Positions 1 through 6,105 of a stretch of DNA of 6,985 nucleotides are shown here, piece after piece; position 1 is the first letter of the stretch, and every line of letters starts with the position of its first letter. The translations under genes and the position numbers were made by a program. The notes under the pieces were generated by a model that was not told the origin of the DNA, searched no databases, and saw only the letters and a program-made list of their open reading frames with translations. Location of the stretch: contig JAEZHS010000761.1 of the NCBI GenBank assembly GCA_023436825.1, positions 1-6,985 of the forward strand. Reading direction: 5' to 3'. This DNA comes from Pseudomonadota bacterium. GTDB taxonomy: Bacteria > Pseudomonadota > Alphaproteobacteria > Reyranellales > Reyranellaceae.

Positions 1-25
1 CGTACCAGTCTCTGATCAATGAGAG

Positions 26-31
26 AGGGAG
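26..31 (+). promoter_or_regulatory. Ribosome-binding site of the porin gene
   Basis: A purine-rich AGGGAG lies just before two consecutive ATG codons at 33 and 36. It is only one base from the first ATG but four bases from the second, which favours 36 as the true start, although both spacings are short. The first 25 bases of the window hold nothing I can call a promoter, so the porin promoter is probably outside. Confidence 0.5.
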
Positions 32-35
32 AATG

Positions 36-1391
36 ATGAAAAAGCTTCTACTCGGCTCGACCGCCTTGGTCGTCGGCGGAGTGATGGCCGCCCCGGCCAT
101 GGCTGCCGATCCGATCAAGATGGGCATCGGAGGTTATTATACCTTCTATGCTCTGGCCGGTAATATCGACTCGACCTACGCCTTCAACGGGTCCTTTACC
201 AACTACAAGGGTCTCACCTTCATGCAGGAAGGTGAAATTCACTTTATCGGCCAGACCAAGCTGGATAACGGCACGTCGGTCGGTCTGACGGTCGAGTTGG
301 AAGCCTGGAACCCGAATTCGGCGACGGCCAACGCCCAGATCGACGAAGCCTTCCTCTTCGCCTTCGGTGACTGGGGTCGTGTCGAGGTGGGCTCCCGCGA
401 CGCCGCCTCGTATCGTATGTACTACGGCACGCCGTCCGCCCTGATCGGTTGGGGCGCCATCCAGCACAACCACAACTGGGCCAACGCGTCCGTCATCGCC
501 AACAACAAGGCCTACGGCCGTACGATGGCGACGACCAACACCCCGCAGTGGCAGGACGTCAACCGCATCAACTACTTCACCCCGCGTTTCCAGGGCCTGC
601 AGATCGGTGTCGGCTATGCGCCGAAGCTGAACGTTGCGGCGGGCGCCTTCGGCGCGTCCGGTCCGGGTAACGGCGCAGGCATCTGCGGTTACAACAACGC
701 CACCAACATGAACAACTGCCCGAGCTCCGACTACGCTTGGCAGGATCTGTTCGACGTCGGCGCCAACTACCTGAACAAGTTCGGCGACTTCACCGTCGCT
801 CTGTACGGTGCGTTCGCCTACGCTACGTTCGTGCCCGGCTACTCGCCGTTCGCCCCCGCGGCCAACATGGCGACCGGCGCCAACCTCACCAACTGGAAGC
901 AGTGGGTGGTCGGTGCTCAGTTCGGCTACGCCGGCTTCACCGTCGGTGGCGCGATCGGCTACGACAACAACGGCGCAGGTGCGAACTACTTCACTGGCGT
1001 CGACAACGACACCCGCTTCTACACCGCCGGTATCATGTACGAGACCGGTCCGTGGCAGATGTCGTTCATGTGGGCCGGCTTCTACAACACCAACGGCAAC
1101 GGCTCGTCGAACATCTCGTCGATCGCTGTCGGCACGCAGGCCCAGACGATGACCACCGCGACCTGCGGCGGCGTCCCGGGCGTGAACAGCACCTGCTTCA
1201 ACGGCAACCCGGCCACGGCGCTGGCGTTCGGCTCCGAGACCATCAACAAGTGGGAAATCGGTGCCAACTACGCGCTCGGACCGGGCGTGAAGCTCACCGG
1301 CGGCGCGATGATGTACACCGCGTCGAGCCCCACGAATGCCGGCAGCGGCAACAGCTGGGCGTTCCTGCTCGGTATGGACCTGCGCTTCTAG
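36..1391 (+). CDS. Outer-membrane porin, alphaproteobacterial Gram-negative type
   Basis: This is a predicted trimeric beta-barrel porin for passive diffusion of small solutes across the outer membrane. From the ATG at 36 it is 451 residues. Residues 1-23 form a signal peptide: two lysines, a hydrophobic stretch, then Ala-Met-Ala before ADPIK, a good signal peptidase I site. The mature part is rich in Gly, Asn, Tyr, Phe and Trp with alternating short strands (for example the RVEVGSRDA segment near 115-123, typical of porin constriction regions). It ends in Phe451, the outer-membrane assembly signal of many barrel proteins. The length fits the roughly 400-500 residues usual for this family. 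Four cysteines occur as two close pairs, C217/C228 and C377/C387, probably in surface loops. A strong terminator follows, so it looks monocistronic. Family placement is by recognition of the signal peptide and barrel pattern; substrate preference cannot be read from the sequence. An additional ATG at 33 would add one Met. Confidence 0.93.
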   Translation: MKKLLLGSTALVVGGVMAAPAMAADPIKMGIGGYYTFYALAGNIDSTYAFNGSFTNYKGLTFMQEGEIHFIGQTKLDNGTSVGLTVELEAWNPNSATANAQIDEAFLFAFGDWGRVEVGSRDAASYRMYYGTPSALIGWGAIQHNHNWANASVIANNKAYGRTMATTNTPQWQDVNRINYFTPRFQGLQIGVGYAPKLNVAAGAFGASGPGNGAGICGYNNATNMNNCPSSDYAWQDLFDVGANYLNKFGDFTVALYGAFAYATFVPGYSPFAPAANMATGANLTNWKQWVVGAQFGYAGFTVGGAIGYDNNGAGANYFTGVDNDTRFYTAGIMYETGPWQMSFMWAGFYNTNGNGSSNISSIAVGTQAQTMTTATCGGVPGVNSTCFNGNPATALAFGSETINKWEIGANYALGPGVKLTGGAMMYTASSPTNAGSGNSWAFLLGMDLRF

Positions 1392-1414
1392 TCGCAAGTC
1401 TGACACGACAACTG

Positions 1415-1447
1415 GAAAGAGCGGGCGAAAGCCCGCTCTTTCTATTT
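1415..1447 (+). terminator. Intrinsic terminator downstream of the porin
   Basis: A perfect 12-base-pair stem (1415-1426 with 1431-1442) closes on a GAAA tetraloop (1427-1430, a stable GNRA loop). The core is GCGGGC/GCCCGC. The 3' arm runs into CTTTCTATTT, a moderate U-tract. It begins 23 bases after the porin stop codon and should separate porin transcription from the next gene. Confidence 0.9.
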
Positions 1448-1461
1448 GTGGCTATTTGTGG
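1442..1461 (+). repeat. Perfect 10-bp tandem duplication at the terminator foot
   Basis: The decamer CTATTTGTGG occurs twice back to back (1442-1451 and 1452-1461). It begins at the last base of the terminator stem and duplicates part of the U-rich tail. It looks like a small slippage or local duplication; no function is implied. Confidence 0.8.
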
Positions 1462-1480
1462 CCGGTCGCTGCAAGAAGAG

Positions 1481-1508
1481 TTGCTTGCCCAGGCCGTGCA
1501 CTCATAAT
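1481..1508 (+). promoter_or_regulatory. Possible promoter of the TPR-oxygenase gene
   Basis: TTGCTT (1481-1486, 3 of 6 to the -35 consensus) and CATAAT (1503-1508, 5 of 6 to the -10 consensus) are separated by 16 bases. A start about seven bases after the -10 would fall at 1514-1516, on the ATG at 1516. The gene would then be leaderless, which agrees with the lack of a purine-rich ribosome-binding site there. The -35 is weak, so this remains a prediction. Confidence 0.45.
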
Positions 1509-1515
1509 CGCGCCC

Positions 1516-2739
1516 ATGGCCCGTTCGCACGTCCTGGTGCCCGAGGGCATCAAGCGCATCATCGCCAGTGGCCGCTACAGCGAAGCGGCCGACTCGCTAC
1601 GAAGCCTCGTCGAGCGCGAGCCTTCGGTGGCCATTCTCACGGCCTTGGCGGACGTCAGCCTCCAGTTGGGCGATCTTGCCGAGGCCAAGGAGAACGCGCT
1701 CAAGGCAGTGGACGCCGATTGCCGCGACCACGCGGCGCGGGTGCTGCTGGCCCGCGTGCGGACGGCGCTGGACGAACGTGACGCGGCAATGGCCGATTTC
1801 CGCGACGCGCTGAAGCTTGCCCCACCGATGGCGCCATCCGCCGGCGATGGACCGATCGCGGTCCCCGCGCACCAGGCACTGCACAACCTCGAACAGCTCA
1901 TCTACCTGGAACGGGTCGACAACCTCGCGCCGGGCACGCTGCTGCCGGCGGCCCCAGCCGTGAGAGAACTGGCCCAGCGCAAGCTCAATCAGGTGCTCCA
2001 GGGCGCCGGCGAGATCCCCACGATTCCCCTGGGCGGCCAGTACGGTCGGCTCATGGCCGATCCGCCGCTCGTGAGGCACGATGAACCGCCGGCTCCCCTC
2101 TGTCTCACCCCGCGGGATTGGAGCGAGGTCGTGCAGGCCTTCGCCGGCGACGGCAAAGGGATCGCCTGCGTCGACCAGCTGCTGACGCCGGAAGCGCTCG
2201 CCCAGCTGCAGCGCTTCTGCCTGCGATCGACCGTCTGGCGCCGGCCCTATCCGCCTGGTTACATCGGGGCAAATCCGGAGTCCGGCTTCTTCAGCCCTCT
2301 GCTGCTGCAGATCGCGGCTGAGCTGAGACAGGCCATGCCCGAGCTGCTGGGCGAGCATCACCTGAGCTACTGGTGGTCGTTCGTCTGCCAGCACCAGCGT
2401 CCAGGCACCGACATCCACGCAGACCAGTCCGACATCAGCCTCAACTTCTGGATCACTCCGGACGCGGCGAACCTGCAGCCCGGCAGCGGCGGGCTGGATG
2501 TGTGGGACGTCGCCGCGCCCGCCGACTGGACCTTCTACGACTACAATTTCGGTGGCAGGGACATTCCTGCCTTCCTGAAGAAGGAGGGAGCGCGGCAGAC
2601 CACGTACGCTTACGCCGAGAACCGGGCGTTGGTCTTCCGAGGCTCCATCTTCCACCAGACGGCGGCCACGCGGTTCGCCGACGGCTTCGAGAATCGCCGG
2701 CGCAACGTGACCATGTTGTTCCGACGCACGCGGAGCTAG
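1516..2739 (+). CDS. TPR-like protein with C-terminal 2OG-Fe(II) oxygenase domain
   Basis: The 407-residue product has two parts. Residues about 10-105 are TPR-like helical pairs: a GRYSEAADSL helix, then LGDLAEAKENALKAV and a DERDAAMADFRDALKLAP helix ending in the typical alanine/proline pattern. Residues about 215-405 resemble a 2-oxoglutarate/Fe(II) oxygenase double-stranded beta-helix. The HxD metal motif is H301-A-D303, followed by SLNFWITP, a GSGGL turn near 323-327, the distal metal ligand H380 in FRGSIFHQT, and an Arg cluster R394-R396 that could bind 2-oxoglutarate. The oxygenase would couple 2OG decarboxylation to hydroxylation of an unknown substrate; the TPR part suggests a protein partner. 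No signal peptide or membrane helix is seen, so it is probably cytoplasmic. The reading frame is open back into the porin gene, but the ATG at 1516 is chosen because homology-like sequence starts there and the upstream part encodes the terminator. It faces a convergent operon and has no partner gene. Substrate is unknown. Confidence 0.82.
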   Translation: MARSHVLVPEGIKRIIASGRYSEAADSLRSLVEREPSVAILTALADVSLQLGDLAEAKENALKAVDADCRDHAARVLLARVRTALDERDAAMADFRDALKLAPPMAPSAGDGPIAVPAHQALHNLEQLIYLERVDNLAPGTLLPAAPAVRELAQRKLNQVLQGAGEIPTIPLGGQYGRLMADPPLVRHDEPPAPLCLTPRDWSEVVQAFAGDGKGIACVDQLLTPEALAQLQRFCLRSTVWRRPYPPGYIGANPESGFFSPLLLQIAAELRQAMPELLGEHHLSYWWSFVCQHQRPGTDIHADQSDISLNFWITPDAANLQPGSGGLDVWDVAAPADWTFYDYNFGGRDIPAFLKKEGARQTTYAYAENRALVFRGSIFHQTAATRFADGFENRRRNVTMLFRRTRS

Positions 2740-2777
2740 TGGCTCTGCACGGCTTATGCCTGCTTGGTTCGAGCGGA

Positions 2778-2802
2778 TGCCAGCATTGCTGGCACCGGTG
2801 CC
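2778..2802. repeat. Two overlapping palindromes with alternative hairpins
   Basis: TGCCAGCA and TGCTGGCA (2778-2785 and 2787-2794) form an 8-bp inverted repeat around one base. The right arm shares GGCA with GGCACCGGTGCC (2791-2802), a perfect 12-base palindrome. The two folds use the same GGCA and exclude each other. The element lies 39 bases after the oxygenase stop codon, so it could stabilise or end that transcript, but it lacks a U-tract. Confidence 0.6.
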
Positions 2803-2888
2803 CAGTCCCACCAGGATGGCGCGCTCGCTTTCCGGGTCCTCTACGGTGCGAAAGAATTCACTGCAAATTGTCTCCTGCACCATAGTTG

Positions 2889-2917
2889 TTGACAGAGTGA
2901 AGCACTTCAGTTATATT
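2889..2917 (+). promoter_or_regulatory. Near-consensus sigma70 promoter with spacer dyad
   Basis: TTGACA (2889-2894, perfect -35) is followed after exactly 17 bases by TATATT (2912-2917, 5 of 6 to the -10). This is the best promoter in the window and sits in its most AT-rich intergenic part. The spacer contains TGAAG-CA-CTTCA (2898-2909), a 12-base inverted repeat centred between the boxes, the position expected for a repressor site or for a regulator that acts on the spacer. Transcription should start near 2924 and run right, but no recognised gene follows on that strand; it would run antisense to the methyltransferase and lut genes unless it ends in the intergenic region. Confidence 0.6.
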
Positions 2918-3263
2918 AGGGTCTTGCCGCTGCCTCACGGCGACATCCGTTCTTTGCATTGTTTATGTTTATCCGACACCTTGGGCGCGCCCGGCCGGCG
3001 TCGCCGCCATGCCACGTCGCGCGCGCCATCGGCCTGATCGCCGGGCTTCCGAGGCAAAACCGCCAGCCCAAGGGGCGCCGTCCAGCGGGAGGGGCTGCCG
3101 GAAATGCAGAAAATGCCGAAATTCACCAGCGAGATGGCTGCACCGCCGCACGCCATGGCGTCTTCGCTCTCGGAAAGGGCCGGCCACGGTGCTTGGCAAA
3201 TCGCGACGACGAAACGGCCCGGTCCGTCGGCCATTCAGCCGGTCACCCCTCTGTGACGAGCTG

Positions 3264-4019
3264 CTAGGCCAGTCGGCCGACCACATTGACGAACAGCGTC
3301 GGCATGTAGGTGCGCGACACCGGCAGGCGCTCGGTGGCCTGACGGGCCAGCACAGCCCGGTTGTCCTCGTGGTCCAGCACGAGCTGGAAGAGGCCCTGTT
3401 CGACCGCTCCCGATCGCGGATCGAGCTCAGGCTTGCCGTCACGCACGACGCGGTAGGCGACGTCGAGGCCGACATCGCCGCCGCTGTAGAACGCCGCCAC
3501 GATCTCCAGCCGCCCGAACAGGCGCATCAGGCCGCGCACCGAGAACCGCCACAGATCGTCCGGCGTGGCGTGGAAGGCCTGCGACCAGGCGGCCGACACG
3601 AAGACGTGGCCGCCGGGTCTCAGCAAGCCCTCTATGTTGCGCGCCGCCCGCCAGGGATCGCGCGTATGCTCCAGCACGTGGCAGCACAGGACGAGGTCGA
3701 ACGCCTCCTCGCCCAGGCCGGCCTTCAGGCTGGCCGCGGATTCGCAGATATCGAGCACGCGGTCGACATTGGCGCCGTCCTCGAGATCCATGCCGAGGAA
3801 GCGGCTTTTGGCGAATCGCTTGTTTACCAAGCTGCGCCAGTTGAGAACGTTGCGATCCGAAACCAAAGTGCGCGAACCAACCTGCAGCACACGAGGTATC
3901 CGCCGACCGACTGACGCGGCCACGCGGTCGAACAGCGCTTCGGTCTCGTGCGTGACAGTCGTGCCGACGATGCGCAGTTCCTTGCTCTCCGAAGGGGGCG
4001 CGTCGCCGGCCGGATTCAT
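3264..4019 (-). CDS. SAM-dependent methyltransferase, class I (type 11/12-like)
   Basis: The 251-residue product fits a small class I methyltransferase that moves a methyl group from S-adenosylmethionine to an unknown acceptor. The SAM fold is visible: a strand with VLQVGSR (44-50) in the motif I position, FLGMDLEDG (74-82) with the acidic residue expected to bind the ribose, DLVLCCHVLEH (108-118) as motif IV, then LLRPGGHVFVS (132-142), the hallmark post-motif of this superfamily. Motif I lacks the usual GxGxG, so cofactor binding is somewhat atypical. DDLWRFS (154-160) is a conserved segment in related methyltransferases acting on sugars or small molecules. The ATG at 4019 overlaps the lutC stop by four bases (ATGA), so the two are very likely co-translated; a longer in-frame extension into lutC is not needed. 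No terminator with a U-tract follows. The acceptor cannot be named, and its link to lactate use is unknown. Confidence 0.85.
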   Translation of the reverse strand: MNPAGDAPPSESKELRIVGTTVTHETEALFDRVAASVGRRIPRVLQVGSRTLVSDRNVLNWRSLVNKRFAKSRFLGMDLEDGANVDRVLDICESAASLKAGLGEEAFDLVLCCHVLEHTRDPWRAARNIEGLLRPGGHVFVSAAWSQAFHATPDDLWRFSVRGLMRLFGRLEIVAAFYSGGDVGLDVAYRVVRDGKPELDPRSGAVEQGLFQLVLDHEDNRAVLARQATERLPVSRTYMPTLFVNVVGRLA

Positions 4020-4690
4020 TCGCGCACCACCACGATGTGCATGCGCCGCGGCCCATGGGCGCCGAGCTCGATCGTCTGCTCGATGTCGCCGGTGCGCGAG
4101 GGGCCGGTGATGGTGTTGACGGTCCGCGGCATGCCGTTCTTGCCGTAGCGCGCGCGCAGCCGCGCCCATACGTCCTCGTAGCCGCCGACGATATCGCCTT
4201 CGCGCAGCACGACGATGTGCGTATCGGGCAGAAGGTTCAGCGTCACCGGATGGTCGGGGCCCGACGCCGTCACCAACGTGCCGGTCTCGGCGATTCCGGC
4301 AAAGGCGCCGGTGATCGAAACATGGTCGCTGCCCTCGCCACGCCCGCGGCGCAGCGACAGCATCTTCTGGCTGGCCCAGTCGTAACCGTCGAGTGCTGCG
4401 CCCGGCGCCATCGCCGCCTCGGCCGGCAGATTGCTGCGCGCCAGGTAGTTGGCGACTTCGGCCGGCACGTCGGCCGCCGCCACGCGCGCCACCGTAGCAT
4501 TGTTGGCTTCAGCCCACTGGCAGAACAGCGCCACCTTGTCGGGCTGCGGGAGGTTGGCACGCGCCACCGCCGGACCGCGCGGCGGCTCGGCCAGCCGGGC
4601 CTCGACAGCCTGGCGCTGGGCGCCCGAGAGCTCGCCGCGACGATGTGAGCGGCGGATGCTGCTCAGGATCGTAGACCGGGCGTCGCTCAT
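4016..4690 (-). CDS. lutC: L-lactate utilization protein LutC (LUD domain)
   Basis: LutC is the third subunit of the LutABC system, which oxidises L-lactate to pyruvate in the cytoplasm using iron-sulfur proteins instead of a flavin LldD enzyme. The 224-residue product shows the LUD-domain signatures: GAFAGIAETGTLV (128-140) with GPDHP (144-148), LLPDTHIVVL (153-162), and the C-terminal block GPSRTGDIEQTIELGAHGPRR (196-216), one of the most conserved parts of the LutC/YkgG family. Length is close to the 220-240 residues of known LutC proteins. It carries no cysteine cluster, as expected. The ATG at 4690 overlaps the lutB stop by four bases (ATGA), and its own stop overlaps the methyltransferase start in the same way, so translational coupling probably sets subunit ratios. 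Some relatives are annotated only as LUD-domain proteins and may act on other hydroxyacids, but the complete lutABC set supports lactate. Confidence 0.93.
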   Translation of the reverse strand: MSDARSTILSSIRRSHRRGELSGAQRQAVEARLAEPPRGPAVARANLPQPDKVALFCQWAEANNATVARVAAADVPAEVANYLARSNLPAEAAMAPGAALDGYDWASQKMLSLRRGRGEGSDHVSITGAFAGIAETGTLVTASGPDHPVTLNLLPDTHIVVLREGDIVGGYEDVWARLRARYGKNGMPRTVNTITGPSRTGDIEQTIELGAHGPRRMHIVVVRE

Positions 4691-6105
4691 GGCTTTCTGC
4701 GCTTCCATTGGGCATGGAACGTGCCGCCCGGCTGCGGCGCAGGAAAGTCGCGAAAACGCGTCCAGCCACCGGCGAACGGCAGGGCGCCGTAACGGCCGGC
4801 GGCGCGGCCGAACAAGGCGAGCATGCGGTTGGCGAGGCCTGTGAGGCGCTTGTAGAGGCGGGGCCGTCGGGCGACGAAACTCCATAGCGCCAAGCCCCGG
4901 CGCGCGGCCTTGGGCGTGAGATGCCGCTCGAACTCGCGCTCGCGCCAGTGCCGCATCAGGCCGGGCAGGGGGATGCGCACCGGGCAGACACTTTCGCAAC
5001 GGCCGCAGAACGTCGAGGCATTGGGCAGGTTGGACGCTTCCTCGACGCCCAGCAGCTGCGGCGTCAGCACCGCGCCGATCGGGCCGGGATAGACCCAGCC
5101 GTAAGCATGACCGCCGATCGCGCCATAGACCGGGCAATGGTTCATGCAGGCGCCGCAGCGGATGCAGCGCAGCATGTCCTGCATCTCGGTGCCCAGCACC
5201 GACGAGCGGCCGTTGTCGAGGATGACGACGTGGTAGTGCTCCGGGCCGTCGAGATCGCCCGGCCGCCGCGGCCCGGTGTTGAGGGTCGTGTAGGACGACG
5301 ATTCCTGGCCGGTCGCCGAGCGTGCCAGAACGCGCAGCAGCACGGCGGCATCCTCGAGCGTCGGGATCACCTTCTCGATGCTGGCCAGCACGATGTGCAT
5401 CCTGGGCAAGGTGTTCGACAGATCGGCATTGCCCTCGTTGGTGACCAGCATCGACGAGCCGGTCTCGGCCACCAGGAAGTTGGCGCCCGTCAGCCCGACA
5501 TCGGCGTCGAGGAACTTCTGGCGCAAGACGTAGCGCGCCTCGGCGACAAGATCGTTGCGCTCGGTCAGGCGCTTGGTGAAGCCGAGCTTGCTGTGGGCCT
5601 CGAGGAATGTGTCGGCGACCTGATCCTTGGTAAGATGCACGGCGGGCGCGATGATATGGCTCGGCGGCTCGTGGCGGAGCTGGATGATGTATTCGCCGAG
5701 ATCGGTCTCGATCGGCGCGATGCCCTGTGATTCCAGATGGTCGTTGAGGCCGATCTCCTCGGACACCATCGACTTCGACTTGGCCACGGTGCGCGCGTTC
5801 ATGCTGCGGCAAAGGTCGGTGATGATCCGCCGCGCATCGGCTGCCGTCGGCGCCCAGTGGACGTGGCCGCCGAGGCCCGTGACCTTGCGTTCGAACTCCT
5901 CGAGATAGAAGTCGAGGTTGGCCAGGGTGTGGTTCTTGATGTCGCGCGCGCGATCGCGCAGCGCCTCGAATTCCGGCAACCGTTCGGCCGCCTGTCGACG
6001 GCGCTCGGAGAAGCCGACTTTCAGCTTCGCAAGCGAGTCCTGCAGGTCAGGATCGACCAATGCCGCATGGGCATTTTCCTTGAAGTCGTGCGCCGTCGAT
6101 TGCAT
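4687..6105 (-). CDS. lutB: L-lactate utilization iron-sulfur protein LutB
   Basis: LutB is the large iron-sulfur subunit of LutABC, and 472 residues matches the usual 470-480. Residues about 65-300 form the LUD domain, with VAKSKSMVSEEIGLN (107-121), HEPPSHIIAPAVHLTKDQV (145-163) and ANFLVAETGSSMLVTNEGN (208-226). A ferredoxin-like region follows: C314-x2-C317-x2-C320-x3-C324-P, then C367-x2-C370-x3-C374-P, which can hold two [4Fe-4S] clusters that pass electrons from lactate oxidation. The last 70 residues, ending near GGTFHAQW, are the C-terminal LutB domain. The ATG at 6105 is chosen because it sits in a TGATG overlap with the lutA stop and is preceded by GGAG (6117-6114) with 8-base spacing; the frame is open further upstream inside lutA, but that stretch is arginine-rich shadow sequence. 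No membrane segment is seen. Electron acceptor is unknown. Confidence 0.95.
   Translation of the reverse strand: MQSTAHDFKENAHAALVDPDLQDSLAKLKVGFSERRRQAAERLPEFEALRDRARDIKNHTLANLDFYLEEFERKVTGLGGHVHWAPTAADARRIITDLCRSMNARTVAKSKSMVSEEIGLNDHLESQGIAPIETDLGEYIIQLRHEPPSHIIAPAVHLTKDQVADTFLEAHSKLGFTKRLTERNDLVAEARYVLRQKFLDADVGLTGANFLVAETGSSMLVTNEGNADLSNTLPRMHIVLASIEKVIPTLEDAAVLLRVLARSATGQESSSYTTLNTGPRRPGDLDGPEHYHVVILDNGRSSVLGTEMQDMLRCIRCGACMNHCPVYGAIGGHAYGWVYPGPIGAVLTPQLLGVEEASNLPNASTFCGRCESVCPVRIPLPGLMRHWREREFERHLTPKAARRGLALWSFVARRPRLYKRLTGLANRMLALFGRAAGRYGALPFAGGWTRFRDFPAPQPGGTFHAQWKRRKP

Larger units (their letters stand above)
2740..3263. other. Intergenic region between convergent genes, no confident gene
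   Basis: This 524-base stretch separates the stop codons of the TPR-oxygenase and the methyltransferase. It holds nested palindromes (2778-2802) and a strong rightward promoter (2889-2917). Two short frames could be coding but have weak support: a + strand ATG at 2965 running 100 codons to a TAG at 3265-3267, Arg-rich and without a ribosome-binding site, and a - strand ATG at 3234 running 99 codons to 2935, starting 29 bases after the methyltransferase stop. They overlap each other almost completely, so at most one is real. I saw no tRNA-like fold, no transposase fragment and no hairpin followed by a T-run on either strand. Confidence 0.7.

Noticed and set aside
48..1406. Long 452-codon open frame antisense to the porin
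   Set aside because: It mirrors the porin frame almost exactly, is rich in Arg, Val and Gly from the antisense of high-GC codons, and shows no domain. The porin has a signal peptide, barrel pattern and terminal Phe.
1336..1515. Longer start for the oxygenase gene inside the porin
   Set aside because: The extra 60 codons overlap the porin end and encode the terminator hairpin; the product there is a Cys/Arg/Ser-rich shadow, and the protein-like sequence begins at 1516.
2760..2785. GGTTCGAG resembling a tRNA T-loop
   Set aside because: The surrounding bases do not form an acceptor stem, D-arm or anticodon arm, and the next bases belong to the nested palindromes.
1597..2790. Long open frame antisense to the TPR-oxygenase
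   Set aside because: Composition is antisense-like and the opposite strand has clear HxD and TPR motifs. Only its first 30 or so codons, outside the oxygenase gene, were kept as a low-weight finding.
3064..3097. CAGCCC/GGGCTG inverted repeat
   Set aside because: Six base pairs with a 22-base loop in GC-rich sequence is expected by chance.
3241..3258. GTCAC/GTGAC hairpin just after the methyltransferase stop
   Set aside because: The stem is five base pairs with a six-base loop and no U-tract on the minus strand, too weak to call a terminator.
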